Position numbers and translations under genes: made by a program. From Candidatus Obscuribacterales bacterium (GTDB lineage Bacteria > Cyanobacteriota > Vampirovibrionia > Obscuribacterales > Obscuribacteraceae), in contig JACKCM010000004.1 in NCBI GenBank assembly GCA_020634035.1, forward strand, positions 682,001 to 746,000: DNA of 64,000 bases, written 5' to 3'. Shown here piece after piece: positions 24,655-34,034 of this stretch (positions are counted from its first letter, which is position 1; each line of letters opens with the position of its first letter). The notes beneath the pieces are model-generated. The model did no database searches, was not told the origin of the DNA, and saw nothing but the letters and a program-made list of their open reading frames with translations.

Positions 24655-26548
24655 AAGCCAGTCTCCACCAGACCGGTAATAGAGCAATTGATAAAGCTAT
24701 CAGACCGACAATCCACAGGGTCCGGTCCGGCAGCCAGACAGGGCTTGGGCTATTGCAGATCCAGGAGCCTATGCCGGCGAGAAGGCAGAAGAAAGAGAAG
24801 CTGGCAACAGCAGTAGCCGTGCCTGCCCGGAGCAGCCGACGGCGGGGCTCATCCGGATCAAGACCGGCTTTGATCGCCACTGGAGCCCAGAACCCTGGCG
24901 GTTTGACTCGTTTATAGAACTCCACCAGTCTGTCCATCGATTCTGAGGGCGCCAGATACGATACCAGTATCGCCACCACAAGTGAAATGCCCACCAGAAT
25001 TAAAATTCTCAAGCCTTCTACAGAGCCCTGGGAATCCGGCATGGTAACGAGCAGTACCGGTACCATCAAGATAGAGACCACCATACAGGCGATTTCTGCC
25101 CAGACATTGATGCGCCACCATAGCCAGCGCAGAACCAGAACAATGCCTATTCCTGCTCCGAAGAGGAGGCTCTGTTTCCAGGCATCTTGAATGGAGGAGA
25201 GTTTGGTCATCACGAAGATGGCTATGGATAAGATAACGATATTAGAGCCCCGAGCCACCCATACAAGCGATCGAGCAGAAGGTTCTCGCTTCAATATAGA
25301 TCCTGCAATGAAGCGTTTATAGATATCGTTTGTCCAATACGAGCTGCCCCAGTTCAGGTGGGTATCGATGGTGGAAGCAAGGGCGGCCAACATACCGACC
25401 ATCATCAGACCTCTTGCCCCGGGAGGCAGCAGCTCTACTATGCCCCGGACAAATGTGGTCTCTCGCTCGGCGCGGATCATGTCGGCGCTCAGTGTCGGAT
25501 CGGGTGGAAAGAGCACCAGCAGTCCAAGGGCGATAGGCAGCCAGGTCAGACCGCGCAGCAGAAGCTGGGCGAAGACGAATACTATAGAGGCGAGCTTGGC
25601 GTCTTTATCCGACCGGCATGCCATGGTCCGCTGGGCTAGATAGCCGCTGCCATCGGAGTTCATCTGAGTAAGCCATTGTATACCTATAACCGTCAATAGA
25701 ATCAGCCCCATATCCTTAGCCTGGCTGGGAGAGAAAGCGAGCAGCTGATCGATGGTGATACCGCCGGGACCACCATTTTGCATCTGCCCGGATAGGGCGG
25801 TGAATAACTCAGGCAGACCGCCTATGGTGGCGATTATAAAAAATGCATAGACCAGGGAGCCGGCAAGACCGATGGCGAATTGAACCACATCGGTGGCCAC
25901 CACTGATCGTAAGCCTCCGGTGGTCGAATATAAGGTGCTGGTCAGGGCGATGACCAGAATTGAAATAAAGTTGTTGGTGGATTTTGTCCATATCTGATCT
26001 ATATCCTTGCTGATGGTAAGGGGAGTCCCCATCGCTTTGACCAGAGTCTCCACAGGCAGGAAGAGCCAGTCGGGTAGCCATTGATTCCAGATCAAAAAAG
26101 GCTCTGCTATGCGTGTTGCCGCAAGCAGTACGATGGCAAGACCGATACAGTTGAGCAGGGTGCCGGCGTACATTGCTTTGATGCCGCGAAGAACCGCTGC
26201 CGGTTTTCTTCCATAACGGATTTCGGTCAATTCGGCGTCGGTTATTACCATGGAGCGGCGCCAGGAAGGCGCTAGAACAAAGCCCATTAACAAAAAGGCG
26301 ACGGCATAGATCCACATTCTCCATAAAGAAAAGATACCGGCGGTGGCGATTAGTCCGGTAACAAGAAGCGGGGTGTCGGCGGCAAATTGGGTGGCGGCCA
26401 TGCTGAGACCGGCTTGCCATCCTTTCAAAGAGCGGCCGGCCAGGAAGTATTCTTCTAGATTTTCCGAAGCCTGGTCTTTTGCCCGGAAGCCCGCGCTCAG
26501 GGCGTGCGCGAGGAAAGCGACCAGGATTATCACGTCTATTAGATTCAT
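24566..26548 (-). CDS. sodium/solute symporter (SSS family)
   Basis: 660 residues with about 13-15 hydrophobic segments. The EEYFLAGRSLKGWQAGLSMA block (about residues 33-52) and SMAATQFAADTPLLVTG belong to the sodium:solute symporter family, which couples uptake of sugars, amino acids, nucleosides or carboxylates to sodium. The LTSTLYSTTGGLRSVVATDV segment (sixth to seventh helix) is also typical. Substrate not predictable. The last 30 residues are a hydrophilic Ser/Pro/Glu tail that overlaps the TPR gene antisense; the family does not need such a tail. Divergent from the DUF2207 gene. Confidence 0.85.
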   Translation of the reverse strand: MNLIDVIILVAFLAHALSAGFRAKDQASENLEEYFLAGRSLKGWQAGLSMAATQFAADTPLLVTGLIATAGIFSLWRMWIYAVAFLLMGFVLAPSWRRSMVITDAELTEIRYGRKPAAVLRGIKAMYAGTLLNCIGLAIVLLAATRIAEPFLIWNQWLPDWLFLPVETLVKAMGTPLTISKDIDQIWTKSTNNFISILVIALTSTLYSTTGGLRSVVATDVVQFAIGLAGSLVYAFFIIATIGGLPELFTALSGQMQNGGPGGITIDQLLAFSPSQAKDMGLILLTVIGIQWLTQMNSDGSGYLAQRTMACRSDKDAKLASIVFVFAQLLLRGLTWLPIALGLLVLFPPDPTLSADMIRAERETTFVRGIVELLPPGARGLMMVGMLAALASTIDTHLNWGSSYWTNDIYKRFIAGSILKREPSARSLVWVARGSNIVILSIAIFVMTKLSSIQDAWKQSLLFGAGIGIVLVLRWLWWRINVWAEIACMVVSILMVPVLLVTMPDSQGSVEGLRILILVGISLVVAILVSYLAPSESMDRLVEFYKRVKPPGFWAPVAIKAGLDPDEPRRRLLRAGTATAVASFSFFCLLAGIGSWICNSPSPVWLPDRTLWIVGLIALSIALLPVWWRLAFTSEEPESSSPVHSPEAPYRSSSEQPEDC

Positions 26549-26602
26549 AGCTTTCTGTGCTAGTCTAATACACTGGAAATTTTTTTTCTTTCCCCAGAGA
26601 AT

Positions 26603-28456
26603 ATGTCGATTTCAATGATCCGCAAAAGAAGACGATTTCAGTGTCAGTGGTTGATACCGGTATTTGCTCTTCTGTCTCTTCTTTCTATAGGCTCAGCCGA
26701 TGCCGAAGAGATTCGCTCCTTCGATGTCGATATCAAGACTTTCAAAGATTCCTCTTTTCTTGTCACCGAAAAGATAGATTATGACTTCGGTGATGTAGAG
26801 CGGCACGGCATTCACCGGGTTATTCCGATTCTGTACACCCGGGGACCGAATGACTATCGAATTGATCTGAAACTCGACAAAGTAATTGACGAGCGCGGCA
26901 CGCCCTATGAAGTCCAGAAGCTTATCTCGGGCGAGAAAGTAAACATCCGCATCGGATCCCCTGCCTATACCATGAAAGGTCGCCATCTTATTACTGTTCA
27001 GTATCGAGTGCGACATGGGGTCAATTTTTTTGACGGTGCTCCTGAAATTGCCTGGAATGTCACCGGTCACGACTGGCATGTACCCATTGCCCGGGCCACC
27101 TGCACTATCCATCCGCCCGACGGGGTGCCCAGCACCAGCATAAAATTCGAAAGTTTTACCGGCCGTCGAGGGCAGAAAGAGACTGGTGAGAGCCGTCTTA
27201 ATGCAGACGGAGTGGTTTTATCCTCCAGTTGGCTCAGACCCGGCGATCACTTTATGGCGAGGGTAGGCTTTCCCGAAGGTTCGGTCCGTAAACCGGACAG
27301 CAAGCTGAGTTTTCTCTGGTGGCTGGAGGACTGGTGGCCGGCTTTTGTTATTCCTGCTTTCACCGCCTTCGCCCTTGGTGCCATCTTCTGGAAGTTCGGT
27401 CGGGACCCGGTCCACCTTTCTGAATCCGGTCCCAGTGCCGACTGGACATCTCCTGATCTGCTGGCCGAACTGCGTCCTGCACAGCTTGGAACCGTAATCG
27501 ATGAGCGTTGCGATATGCATGATATCGTCGCCACTGTGCTTGATCTCTGTCATCGGGGTCATCTTAGAATCAAGCAACTCTCAAGAGAAGACCCCTATGG
27601 TTTCGAAGGACCGAGTATTCAATTTCTAAGATGTGAGCCCGGCGATGATGCTGTTCTTCTTATAAGGTTCGAGCAGGAGTTCCTGCGAGGCATGTTTGAA
27701 CGAGAGCCCGGGGGGCGCCTGGATGATACCGTCTTTCTGGGGGATCTGAAGTTTCAATTCCAGAGCCGCATCGCTGTCATTCGCAAAAGTATCTACGACA
27801 GCCTTGTTCAAGAAGGTTATTTCCAGACCAACCCCCATGAAGAGAGAAAGGTCTACTATTCGCTTGCTCTGATTTTATTGATTGTGGGAGCGCTGCTTCT
27901 CTTTCTTGCTTCCGAGGTAAGCTCGGTGGTGGGCTGGGCTGTCGGGCTTCTGCTCTCTGCCGGTATTTCGGCGGCTTCAGCACCCTATATGCCGAGCCGT
28001 ACCCATAAGGGTTGTCTTGCCGTGCGTCGCATCCAGTCGCTTTCGGCATTCCTTCTAGATGCCGGCATTGAAGAGATTGAGGCGATGGAGGCTGCCCAAC
28101 CTGATTTGTTCAGTCGGATGCTTCCTTATGCCATGGTTCTGGGCCTGGAAGATCGCTGGGCGACTTGTTTCAGCACGATCTTGAAAGAGCCGCCATCTTG
28201 GTATGAACCGCTCGATTATTTCGGCGCTGAGGATGAAGGCGAGGAGAAAGGCAGTGCAGACAAAGCCTTCGATGCCCGCGCTTTTGTGCTGGAACTTGGA
28301 GCCTGTGTGAGAACCATGCAGTCAGACCTGGTCGCCAGTCCGCCGCCTGCGCCCACCTCTATCAGGATGGCTGTTTCCCAGGAGTCTGGTTCGGGTTCGG
28401 CTTCGGCTTCGGGCAGCGGTTTTGGCGCCGGAGGTTATGGACCGGGCGGTCCATAG
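26603..28456 (+). CDS. DUF2207 membrane protein
   Basis: 617 residues. A signal peptide or anchor (about residues 14-33, CQWLIPVFALLSLLSIGSAD) precedes the DUF2207 domain: EEIRSFDVDIKTFKDSSFLV, KIDYDFGDVERHGIHRVIPI, and NFFDGAPEIAWNVTGHDWHV. A membrane helix at about 238-258 (WWPAFVIPAFTAFALGAIFW) and a hairpin of two helices at about 415-455 follow, with a cytoplasmic region between. The C-terminus is a Gly/Ser tail (ASASGSGFGAGGYGPGGP), common in this family. The function of DUF2207 proteins is unknown. No operon partner; the next gene begins 218 bp downstream. Confidence 0.78.
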   Translation: MSISMIRKRRRFQCQWLIPVFALLSLLSIGSADAEEIRSFDVDIKTFKDSSFLVTEKIDYDFGDVERHGIHRVIPILYTRGPNDYRIDLKLDKVIDERGTPYEVQKLISGEKVNIRIGSPAYTMKGRHLITVQYRVRHGVNFFDGAPEIAWNVTGHDWHVPIARATCTIHPPDGVPSTSIKFESFTGRRGQKETGESRLNADGVVLSSSWLRPGDHFMARVGFPEGSVRKPDSKLSFLWWLEDWWPAFVIPAFTAFALGAIFWKFGRDPVHLSESGPSADWTSPDLLAELRPAQLGTVIDERCDMHDIVATVLDLCHRGHLRIKQLSREDPYGFEGPSIQFLRCEPGDDAVLLIRFEQEFLRGMFEREPGGRLDDTVFLGDLKFQFQSRIAVIRKSIYDSLVQEGYFQTNPHEERKVYYSLALILLIVGALLLFLASEVSSVVGWAVGLLLSAGISAASAPYMPSRTHKGCLAVRRIQSLSAFLLDAGIEEIEAMEAAQPDLFSRMLPYAMVLGLEDRWATCFSTILKEPPSWYEPLDYFGAEDEGEEKGSADKAFDARAFVLELGACVRTMQSDLVASPPPAPTSIRMAVSQESGSGSASASGSGFGAGGYGPGGP

Positions 28457-28674
28457 TCAAGGTCACATAAATCGGAAACAGGATCTATAATGCCTTAAAT
28501 GGCATAAATTCATTGGTGCAAAAAGAGTGAAGCCCGCTGGGATTTAAGATAATTCCTGCAACAATTGACAGTTATTTAACGTCTCGGGTGCCAGTTAGGG
28601 TGCCCAACGTGGAAAAAGGCATTTGGACGTTGAATGCGACTTTGTCCCCCGGCTTGGGAAGGAGCTGATAGATA

Positions 28675-29685
28675 ATGACTACCCCCGATCAGAAGTTCTT
28701 GCGTAGATTGAAGTTTTGGGCTTTGCCTGTAGCCTTTAGCCTTGTTGGCGCCATTGCCGGCCCCGGGCTCTGTGCGTTAGAGACCGATGATGTCGGGATG
28801 TACGGCTCGATCTTGATCTCCAGAAAAGCCCATGCCGCAGCGACGGCGATGAAGCAGGGCCAGTACGGCGAAGCCCAGATGCACTACAAGGCTCTAATCG
28901 GCATGGATCCCAAAGAGGATGATTTTTATTTCGGGCTCTACGAAGCAAGCCGCAAGATGCAGCAGTGGCCCGAAGTTGCCCTGGCGCTGGAGCAACTCTT
29001 TCAGCACAATCCCAAATATAAAGCCGAGATGCCGCTGGAATACGGCGAGTGCCTCTATCACATGAACAAATACAGTGAGGCCGAACCGGTTTTGAAAGCG
29101 GCTCTGGCTAAAGTAGAAGAGCCTTCTATCGTCGAGAAGCAGCTTAAAAAGCTGATGATGAAGAGTATCATCATCAAACAGAAACATGTGGGCAAGATAG
29201 TCGTGCCTAAGTATAAGGTGATAGCGCCGGTGCCCAAGCGGGAAACTGTCACCCAGAAAATGGCCGATCCCCAGACTTCTAGTACGGCTCTCAACATGGA
29301 AGCCGCCTATCTGCGTTCCGAATGTATCGTTATCGCCGAGTACAAAGGTTATGAAAAGGACGACATGGTCACCTTCTATAATCCGCCTAAAGCGATATAC
29401 AGAATTGAAGAGAGTTTGAAAGGTCACGACATGAACAAGACCCTGCCGATTCGGTACGAGTTTCATGACAAAACCAATAAACCGAAGCCGGAAGGATGGA
29501 AGTTCGACGAGAAAGAGATGATGCCGGAAAAAGGCAGCAAGTGGATCATCTTTATTCCTAACGCCATTCCGGTGGATGGACAGTTCGAGACCTATCACGG
29601 TTCTTACGGCAGGCTCGAATACAATGAAGACAACTATGACAAAGTCTTGAGAATTCTCGAACAGCACAAAGGTCAGACCAGGTAA
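28675..29685 (+). CDS. exported TPR protein with C-terminal unknown domain
   Basis: 336 residues. A signal peptide (FWALPVAFSLVGAIAGPGLC, residues 14-33) is followed by three TPR-like units (about 45-150; AATAMKQGQYGEAQMHYKAL, LEQLFQHNPKYKAEMPLEYG). The C-terminal half, from about residue 200 (SECIVIAEYKGYEKDDMVTF, IYRIEESLKGHDMNKTLPIR, KGSKWIIFIPNAIPVDGQFE), forms a separate domain whose pattern suggests a periplasmic beta-sandwich; I do not recognise it. An SD (GGAGC) lies about 10 nt before the ATG. Ten bases separate it from the TPR gene downstream, so they form one operon ended by the terminator at 30280. Confidence 0.72.
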   Translation: MTTPDQKFLRRLKFWALPVAFSLVGAIAGPGLCALETDDVGMYGSILISRKAHAAATAMKQGQYGEAQMHYKALIGMDPKEDDFYFGLYEASRKMQQWPEVALALEQLFQHNPKYKAEMPLEYGECLYHMNKYSEAEPVLKAALAKVEEPSIVEKQLKKLMMKSIIIKQKHVGKIVVPKYKVIAPVPKRETVTQKMADPQTSSTALNMEAAYLRSECIVIAEYKGYEKDDMVTFYNPPKAIYRIEESLKGHDMNKTLPIRYEFHDKTNKPKPEGWKFDEKEMMPEKGSKWIIFIPNAIPVDGQFETYHGSYGRLEYNEDNYDKVLRILEQHKGQTR

Positions 29686-29695
29686 AGGAATTGCT

Positions 29696-30271
29696 ATGTT
29701 GAAGAAACTTGTCGGAATGATGCTGGCGCTGACATTTATTATGTCTATATTTGCTGCGCCATCGTTAGCGGTGCCCAAGTTGGACTCGGCCACCGTCCAG
29801 CAGAGGAAGGTGACTATTCATCGCAGTCTGCTCAATATCTACCTCGCTCAGAAGCGAAAGGACGATTGTCTGAGAGAGTATCCCATCTTGATTGGCTTGC
29901 AGCCGGACGATTCGAAACTGCGTTATGAATACGGGCTGTTTCTCTCTCGCTTCGGCAACAAGGGTCAGGCCATTGCCCAGCTCAAGAAAGCTGCCGAAAT
30001 GGATCCTACCAACGCTGATATCTCGGGAGCCCTCGGTACTACATATATTCATATGAAGAACTACGAGGAAGGCTGCAAATGGCTGCGTCAGGCCGCCGGC
30101 TGCCCCGAGGGTGAAAAGTACAAGAAGCCCTATGAAGATGCTTATAAGTACATGGCTTACCAGAAGCAGCGCGAGATCTACAAGAAGAAACAAGAGCAGT
30201 ACAAGAAAAAATTGGAAGAGCGGAAGAAAGCCGCCGCCAAAGCAACCGAGGATGACGACGACGACTGGTAG
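29696..30271 (+). CDS. exported small TPR protein
   Basis: 191 residues with a signal peptide (LKKLVGMMLALTFIMSIFAA, cleavage near SLA). Three TPR units span about residues 35-135 (LNIYLAQKRKDDCLREYPIL, YGLFLSRFGNKGQAIAQLKK, LGTTYIHMKNYEEGCKWLRQ). The C-terminal 50 residues form a long, highly charged helix (YKKKQEQYKKKLEERKKAAA) ending in an acidic tail EDDDDDW. Such a helix often mediates oligomerisation. It follows the 28675 gene directly and is followed by a strong terminator. Confidence 0.72.
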   Translation: MLKKLVGMMLALTFIMSIFAAPSLAVPKLDSATVQQRKVTIHRSLLNIYLAQKRKDDCLREYPILIGLQPDDSKLRYEYGLFLSRFGNKGQAIAQLKKAAEMDPTNADISGALGTTYIHMKNYEEGCKWLRQAAGCPEGEKYKKPYEDAYKYMAYQKQREIYKKKQEQYKKKLEERKKAAAKATEDDDDDW

Positions 30272-30279
30272 AAAGAAAA

Positions 30280-30309
30280 GGGCTCCTGAAAAGGAGCCCG
30301 ATTTTTTTT
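30280..30309. terminator. bidirectional Rho-independent terminator
   Basis: GGGCTCCT (30280-30287), loop GAAA, AGGAGCCC (30292-30299), then a run of eight T (30302-30309). On the opposite strand the hairpin is followed by TTTTCTTT, so it can end both the TPR operon and the response-regulator gene, whose stop codon lies within the T-run. Confidence 0.85.
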
Positions 30310-32401
30310 ATTTAGCCGGTACTTCTTCGCCCAGGACAATTTGATTGCGACCCCGCTCCTTGGCGATATAGAGTCTCTGGTCGGCGGTATGAATCAGGTC
30401 GAAGATGGTCTCTCCGTCATCGGGATAAGTGGCAAGCCCTCCGGAGAAGCTGCATTTGAAGCTCACTCCCGAATCCGATTCGAACTCCATGCCTCGAAAT
30501 TCTTCGAGAACACGATCAACCGCTTTGTGAATTCGTTCTTTGGTCTCTCGCCGGAAAGCCAGAATAAACTCCTCTCCACCCCAGCGGCCTCGGATGTCAT
30601 CTACCCGAAAGCGTTTGGAAAGCAACTGTCCAAGCCCGGCCAACACCCGGTCGCCGGCCAGGTGTCCGTGGGTGTCGTTCACTTTCTTGAAGTGATCGAC
30701 ATCGAGAAGACAGATTGAAAAATTGCACTTGATTCTCTCCGACTCGGCCAGTATCGCCGATAGTTGCTCGGAAAATGCCCGTCTTAAAAGCAGACCGGTG
30801 ATTGTATCTTTGTCCGAGCGCTCTCTGAGCATGGCGGCACGATCTATGCGGACCTTGACCCGGGTAAGCAACTCTTCATTGACCACCGGCTTCGGTAGAT
30901 AATCATCGCCACCACATCTGAAGGCTTCCACCCGCGCTTCCACTCCGGTCTGACCGGTGAGGAAGATGATGGGAAGATCGCGCCAGCGTGGTACTTTTCT
31001 CAATTTCCGACAGACATCGAATCCGGTTATGCCCGGCATCATCACATCGAGCAGGAGCATATCCGGAGGAAACTCCTGCATGGTGTCGAGGATCTGGGCA
31101 GGGTCGTTGAGGGTTTTGACGATCATGCCTTCGTTTCTCAAAACCAGGGCGATGGTGTTGGCAAAGAACTCATCGTCGTCGGTGATAAGAATTCGAGGTC
31201 TGCCTCCCTGGCGGATAGCGACCAGGTGTTCTACAGCTTTTTCAAGAGAGTCCGGCTTGAAGGGTTTATTCAAATACAACGAGGCACCGGCATGGGTGCC
31301 TTCGGTCTCGTCCTGCATGCCGTCGGCACCAGAGATGAAAGCAAGGGGCAGGTTATGATTGCCGGGCAGAGAACGAATCTCCATCGCAAGCTTGAAGCCT
31401 TCTTGGGACTTTTCAGTGACTATGTTTATGAGGGCGGCATCGAGGGGATATTGAGCCGCTTTGTCCAGCGCTTCCGGCGCGGTCTGAGCACGCACGACCT
31501 CTACTGCCGATTCGCGACCGAGCTCTTCCACCACTTTCAAGAAGTCTTCGTCTTTATCCACAACCATGATCCTGGCCATGGCCGGTTGTTCTTTTTCACT
31601 TCCGGCTTGCTCAGAATCGGCTGTTTGGTCCTTATTCTCTGCGTCATCATCGGCGTGGACAACATCGATAACTTCCCTGGCTTCCTGCTCGCCGTCCATC
31701 TGGGCGTTAACCAGGCTGCGGTCTATCTGGTGCCAGATATGAACCCGTTCTTCCTCGGCCATCTCTTTCATGGCCATAGTGGAATCTTCGATAAAGGCCA
31801 TGTGTTCGCCCACTTTTCTAAAACCGAGTGAGCCGCCGGTGCCTTTCATTTTGTGAGCGAGACCTTTGACTTCATCGAGAAGAGCCAGATTGCCCGGCTC
31901 CGCTTTGGCTGCTTCTATGGCTTTAGCAAGCTCGGCCAGTTTCTCCGGGAGAACCCGGGCATACTTCGAAACCAGAGCCATGAACATCTTCTCGAAATTC
32001 TTGAGCTTCTGCTGCTGGGCTTCTGAATTGACATCGCCTTCTAGCACACATTCTACTCGGGCTCCGAAAATAAAGGGGATTAAAGGCTTACTCGATACGA
32101 GATCGAGCTTGTATGTATCCAGCCGGGGCTTCATCTCTTTCAGCTCGGTTTTGTCGCCGGCGATAAACACCATCGGGACTGATTCTTTTATGGCTCTTGC
32201 TTTTTCTATCCAGCCTTCGGCGCTGATTCCAGTAAGCGGAGAACCGACAAGAACCAGGTCTATCTCTTCATTTTTAAGAAGCTGCAAGGAAGTATCGCAA
32301 TCTTCTTCTTGAAAAACACTATGACCACGGCTTTCGAAAACCGGAGAGATCAGCTTCCTGAAATCTTGATCGGGATCTAGAACCAGAATCTTTTTTGACA
32401 T
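30308..32401 (-). CDS. multi-receiver response regulator with HPt and active-type GGDEF domain
   Basis: 697 residues. Order: receiver-like domain 1 (5-115) lacking the phospho-acceptor Asp (LVGSPLTG); an HPt domain with His183 in AHKMKGTGGSLGF; receiver-like domain 2 (277-395), again without the Asp (ALINIVTE); receiver 3 (402-520) with intact DDD and Asp452 in LLLDVMMPG and the lysine in YLPKP; and a GGDEF domain (530-690) with GGEEF (608-612) and an I-site RVDD (599-602) five residues before it. It should therefore make cyclic di-GMP from GTP, with product inhibition, under phosphorelay control through His183 and Asp452. It lies 12 bp after the MshEN-like gene, a likely partner that may sense the product. 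No histidine kinase is adjacent. Confidence 0.87.
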   Translation of the reverse strand: MSKKILVLDPDQDFRKLISPVFESRGHSVFQEEDCDTSLQLLKNEEIDLVLVGSPLTGISAEGWIEKARAIKESVPMVFIAGDKTELKEMKPRLDTYKLDLVSSKPLIPFIFGARVECVLEGDVNSEAQQQKLKNFEKMFMALVSKYARVLPEKLAELAKAIEAAKAEPGNLALLDEVKGLAHKMKGTGGSLGFRKVGEHMAFIEDSTMAMKEMAEEERVHIWHQIDRSLVNAQMDGEQEAREVIDVVHADDDAENKDQTADSEQAGSEKEQPAMARIMVVDKDEDFLKVVEELGRESAVEVVRAQTAPEALDKAAQYPLDAALINIVTEKSQEGFKLAMEIRSLPGNHNLPLAFISGADGMQDETEGTHAGASLYLNKPFKPDSLEKAVEHLVAIRQGGRPRILITDDDEFFANTIALVLRNEGMIVKTLNDPAQILDTMQEFPPDMLLLDVMMPGITGFDVCRKLRKVPRWRDLPIIFLTGQTGVEARVEAFRCGGDDYLPKPVVNEELLTRVKVRIDRAAMLRERSDKDTITGLLLRRAFSEQLSAILAESERIKCNFSICLLDVDHFKKVNDTHGHLAGDRVLAGLGQLLSKRFRVDDIRGRWGGEEFILAFRRETKERIHKAVDRVLEEFRGMEFESDSGVSFKCSFSGGLATYPDDGETIFDLIHTADQRLYIAKERGRNQIVLGEEVPAK

Positions 32402-32413
32402 AAAGAACAGATC

Positions 32414-33916
32414 TCAGTTCAGGGGAAGATCGGTGCGGATCTTCCTCGGGTTTTGCCAGCCCATCTCATCGAGAGCTTCATCGAAGCCGACTCGCATCCT
32501 ACTGCAATAATTGAGCGCGATTATACATTGCTCGGACTTCATCAGCCCTTCTCGAATCAGAGGCAGACATATGAAGGCGGCGTCCACGGTTTTGCGGTTG
32601 AGCTTGTTGGCTGCTTCCAGAATGCCGACCAGGTCGCCGCCATGCTTTTTGCGGACGGCAAGAGCGTCTTTGACGTCATCGGCCGAGAGGATGCCGGCTT
32701 TTTCGAGCAGGTCGAAAGCCGGTTTGAGATTGCGTTTGGGCTTCTCTCCTTGTTGTCCCTGGGCTCCTTGAGCGCCCTGGGGGGCCGAAGCGCTGGGAGC
32801 GGGGGGTCTGGGTTTGGCCTGGCCCGCTTCAGGAGGTCGTTTCTTCGGTTTTCGAATCAGGTCTTCCGGAGTGAGATGCTGATCTATGTCAGCTCCCATC
32901 TGATGCAGACGTTTGAGCACCGAAGGTGCCTTCTCTGCCGAGAGTTTCTCTTCACGCACCATCTCTTGCAGCTTCAATGCCGCTTCCAGAGTGACGTTCG
33001 AGATAAGCTCCGCATCTTTCAACAGAGAGCCTATCAACACATTCGATCTCTTATCGAGAAGATGATAGTCAACCGGCACAAAACTGCCCGACGCAGTGCT
33101 GGTCCCCATCGTACCGGGAGGGGATGAGGCTCCGGCATAGGGGTCATAAGGCATCTGCTGGGGCGGAGGATAGCCCGGCTGGGGAGGATAGCCCGGATAA
33201 CCGCCATAGGGAGGCTGCTGCGGTGGTGGATAGCCCGGATAGCCGCCGTAAGGAGGTTGCTGTTGTGGAGGATAGCCCGGATAACCGCCATAGGGAGGTT
33301 GCTGCGGAGGCGGAGCCTGCTGCGGTGGCATCGGCGCCTGCTGGGGCGGTGCGCCCTGGGGAGGATGGCTGATGGCCTGGCTGGCACCTGGCATGGGTCC
33401 CATGCCGCCTCCCAGTCCTCCGAGTTGAGGCTGGGGCAATGGAGCGACTTCGGGGAAAGAGCCGCTGGTTCCTGAATTTCCGGAACTTCCTGAGCTAATC
33501 GGCTGAGGATCGGGAGTGGTGTCAACCTGCCCGCCCTTCGGATTTTCATCCTCGGGCATCAGCAACTCGGGAATTTTTGTGGAGCTAGTTCCTTTTGGCG
33601 CCGACATCACCAGGATGTCATACATGAACTCCAGATCCGATGGGGCAAAGGACTGGGTCCAGACCACTTTCTGACCGCCGGACTCGTCTTGATAAAGCGT
33701 CCAGACCGGCTCTTCCACTGTGGATTCCCACTGGCAGGTCGAGATGAAGCTGGCATTGCCTGCGGTCCAGGGCAATTCTACTAGGCAACCCCTTCGGTTG
33801 GTGGCTTCTTCGAGCATGAATTTCACCTTCGCCATGGAAGGGCAGCCAACTTCGGTCGGCAATTTGAGCCGGTTGTTAGGATTATCGTCTTGTTTCTTCG
33901 GTTTTGGCTTGTACAT
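32414..33916 (-). CDS. proline-rich protein with MshEN-like helical repeats, paralogue A
   Basis: 500 residues, no signal peptide. Parts: an N-terminal domain (about 25-105, VKFMLEEATNRRGCLVELPW then PVWTLYQDESGGQKVVWTQS); a low-complexity linker (110-270) with three near-identical PYGGYPGYPP units (207-246); and a helical C-terminal half. Residues 294-317 (IGSLLKDAELI...LEAALKLQ) fit the 24-residue MshEN c-di-GMP-binding pattern loosely (Arg replaced by Leu294, Gly by Glu303), and a second helical module ends FDEALDEMGW. The same architecture occurs at 47034-48668. The gene is 12 bp upstream of the GGDEF response regulator, so it may be a c-di-GMP effector; binding is inference. The family itself is unfamiliar to me. 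Confidence 0.65.
   Translation of the reverse strand: MYKPKPKKQDDNPNNRLKLPTEVGCPSMAKVKFMLEEATNRRGCLVELPWTAGNASFISTCQWESTVEEPVWTLYQDESGGQKVVWTQSFAPSDLEFMYDILVMSAPKGTSSTKIPELLMPEDENPKGGQVDTTPDPQPISSGSSGNSGTSGSFPEVAPLPQPQLGGLGGGMGPMPGASQAISHPPQGAPPQQAPMPPQQAPPPQQPPYGGYPGYPPQQQPPYGGYPGYPPPQQPPYGGYPGYPPQPGYPPPQQMPYDPYAGASSPPGTMGTSTASGSFVPVDYHLLDKRSNVLIGSLLKDAELISNVTLEAALKLQEMVREEKLSAEKAPSVLKRLHQMGADIDQHLTPEDLIRKPKKRPPEAGQAKPRPPAPSASAPQGAQGAQGQQGEKPKRNLKPAFDLLEKAGILSADDVKDALAVRKKHGGDLVGILEAANKLNRKTVDAAFICLPLIREGLMKSEQCIIALNYCSRMRVGFDEALDEMGWQNPRKIRTDLPLN
33179..33298 (-). repeat. in-frame tandem repeat coding PYGGYPGYPP units
   Basis: About three degenerate units of 39-42 bp encode residues 207-246 of paralogue A (PPYGGYPGYPPQQQ and variants). 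Variation lies mostly in the number of Q/P codons, typical of slippage within a coding linker. Confidence 0.7.
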
Positions 33917-34034
33917 GCACTCTATCCGTTACCCATCACACTTTATTTTATTCCCCGAAAGGTTCTATATAAGGCCTGACTTTATAAAAGAGGCAATAGA
34001 GAGAGCCTGTAATGACTGATAAAAGCGTCTCTTT

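Noticed and set aside
28565..28593. TTGACA at 28565 as promoter of the 28675 gene
   Set aside because: No acceptable -10 lies 15-19 nt downstream; the real promoter of this TPR operon was not found.
28894..29793. 299-codon minus-strand frame over two TPR genes
   Set aside because: It spans two genes with good starts and signal peptides; its sequence is F/H/L-rich as expected from the reverse of Lys/Glu-rich codons.
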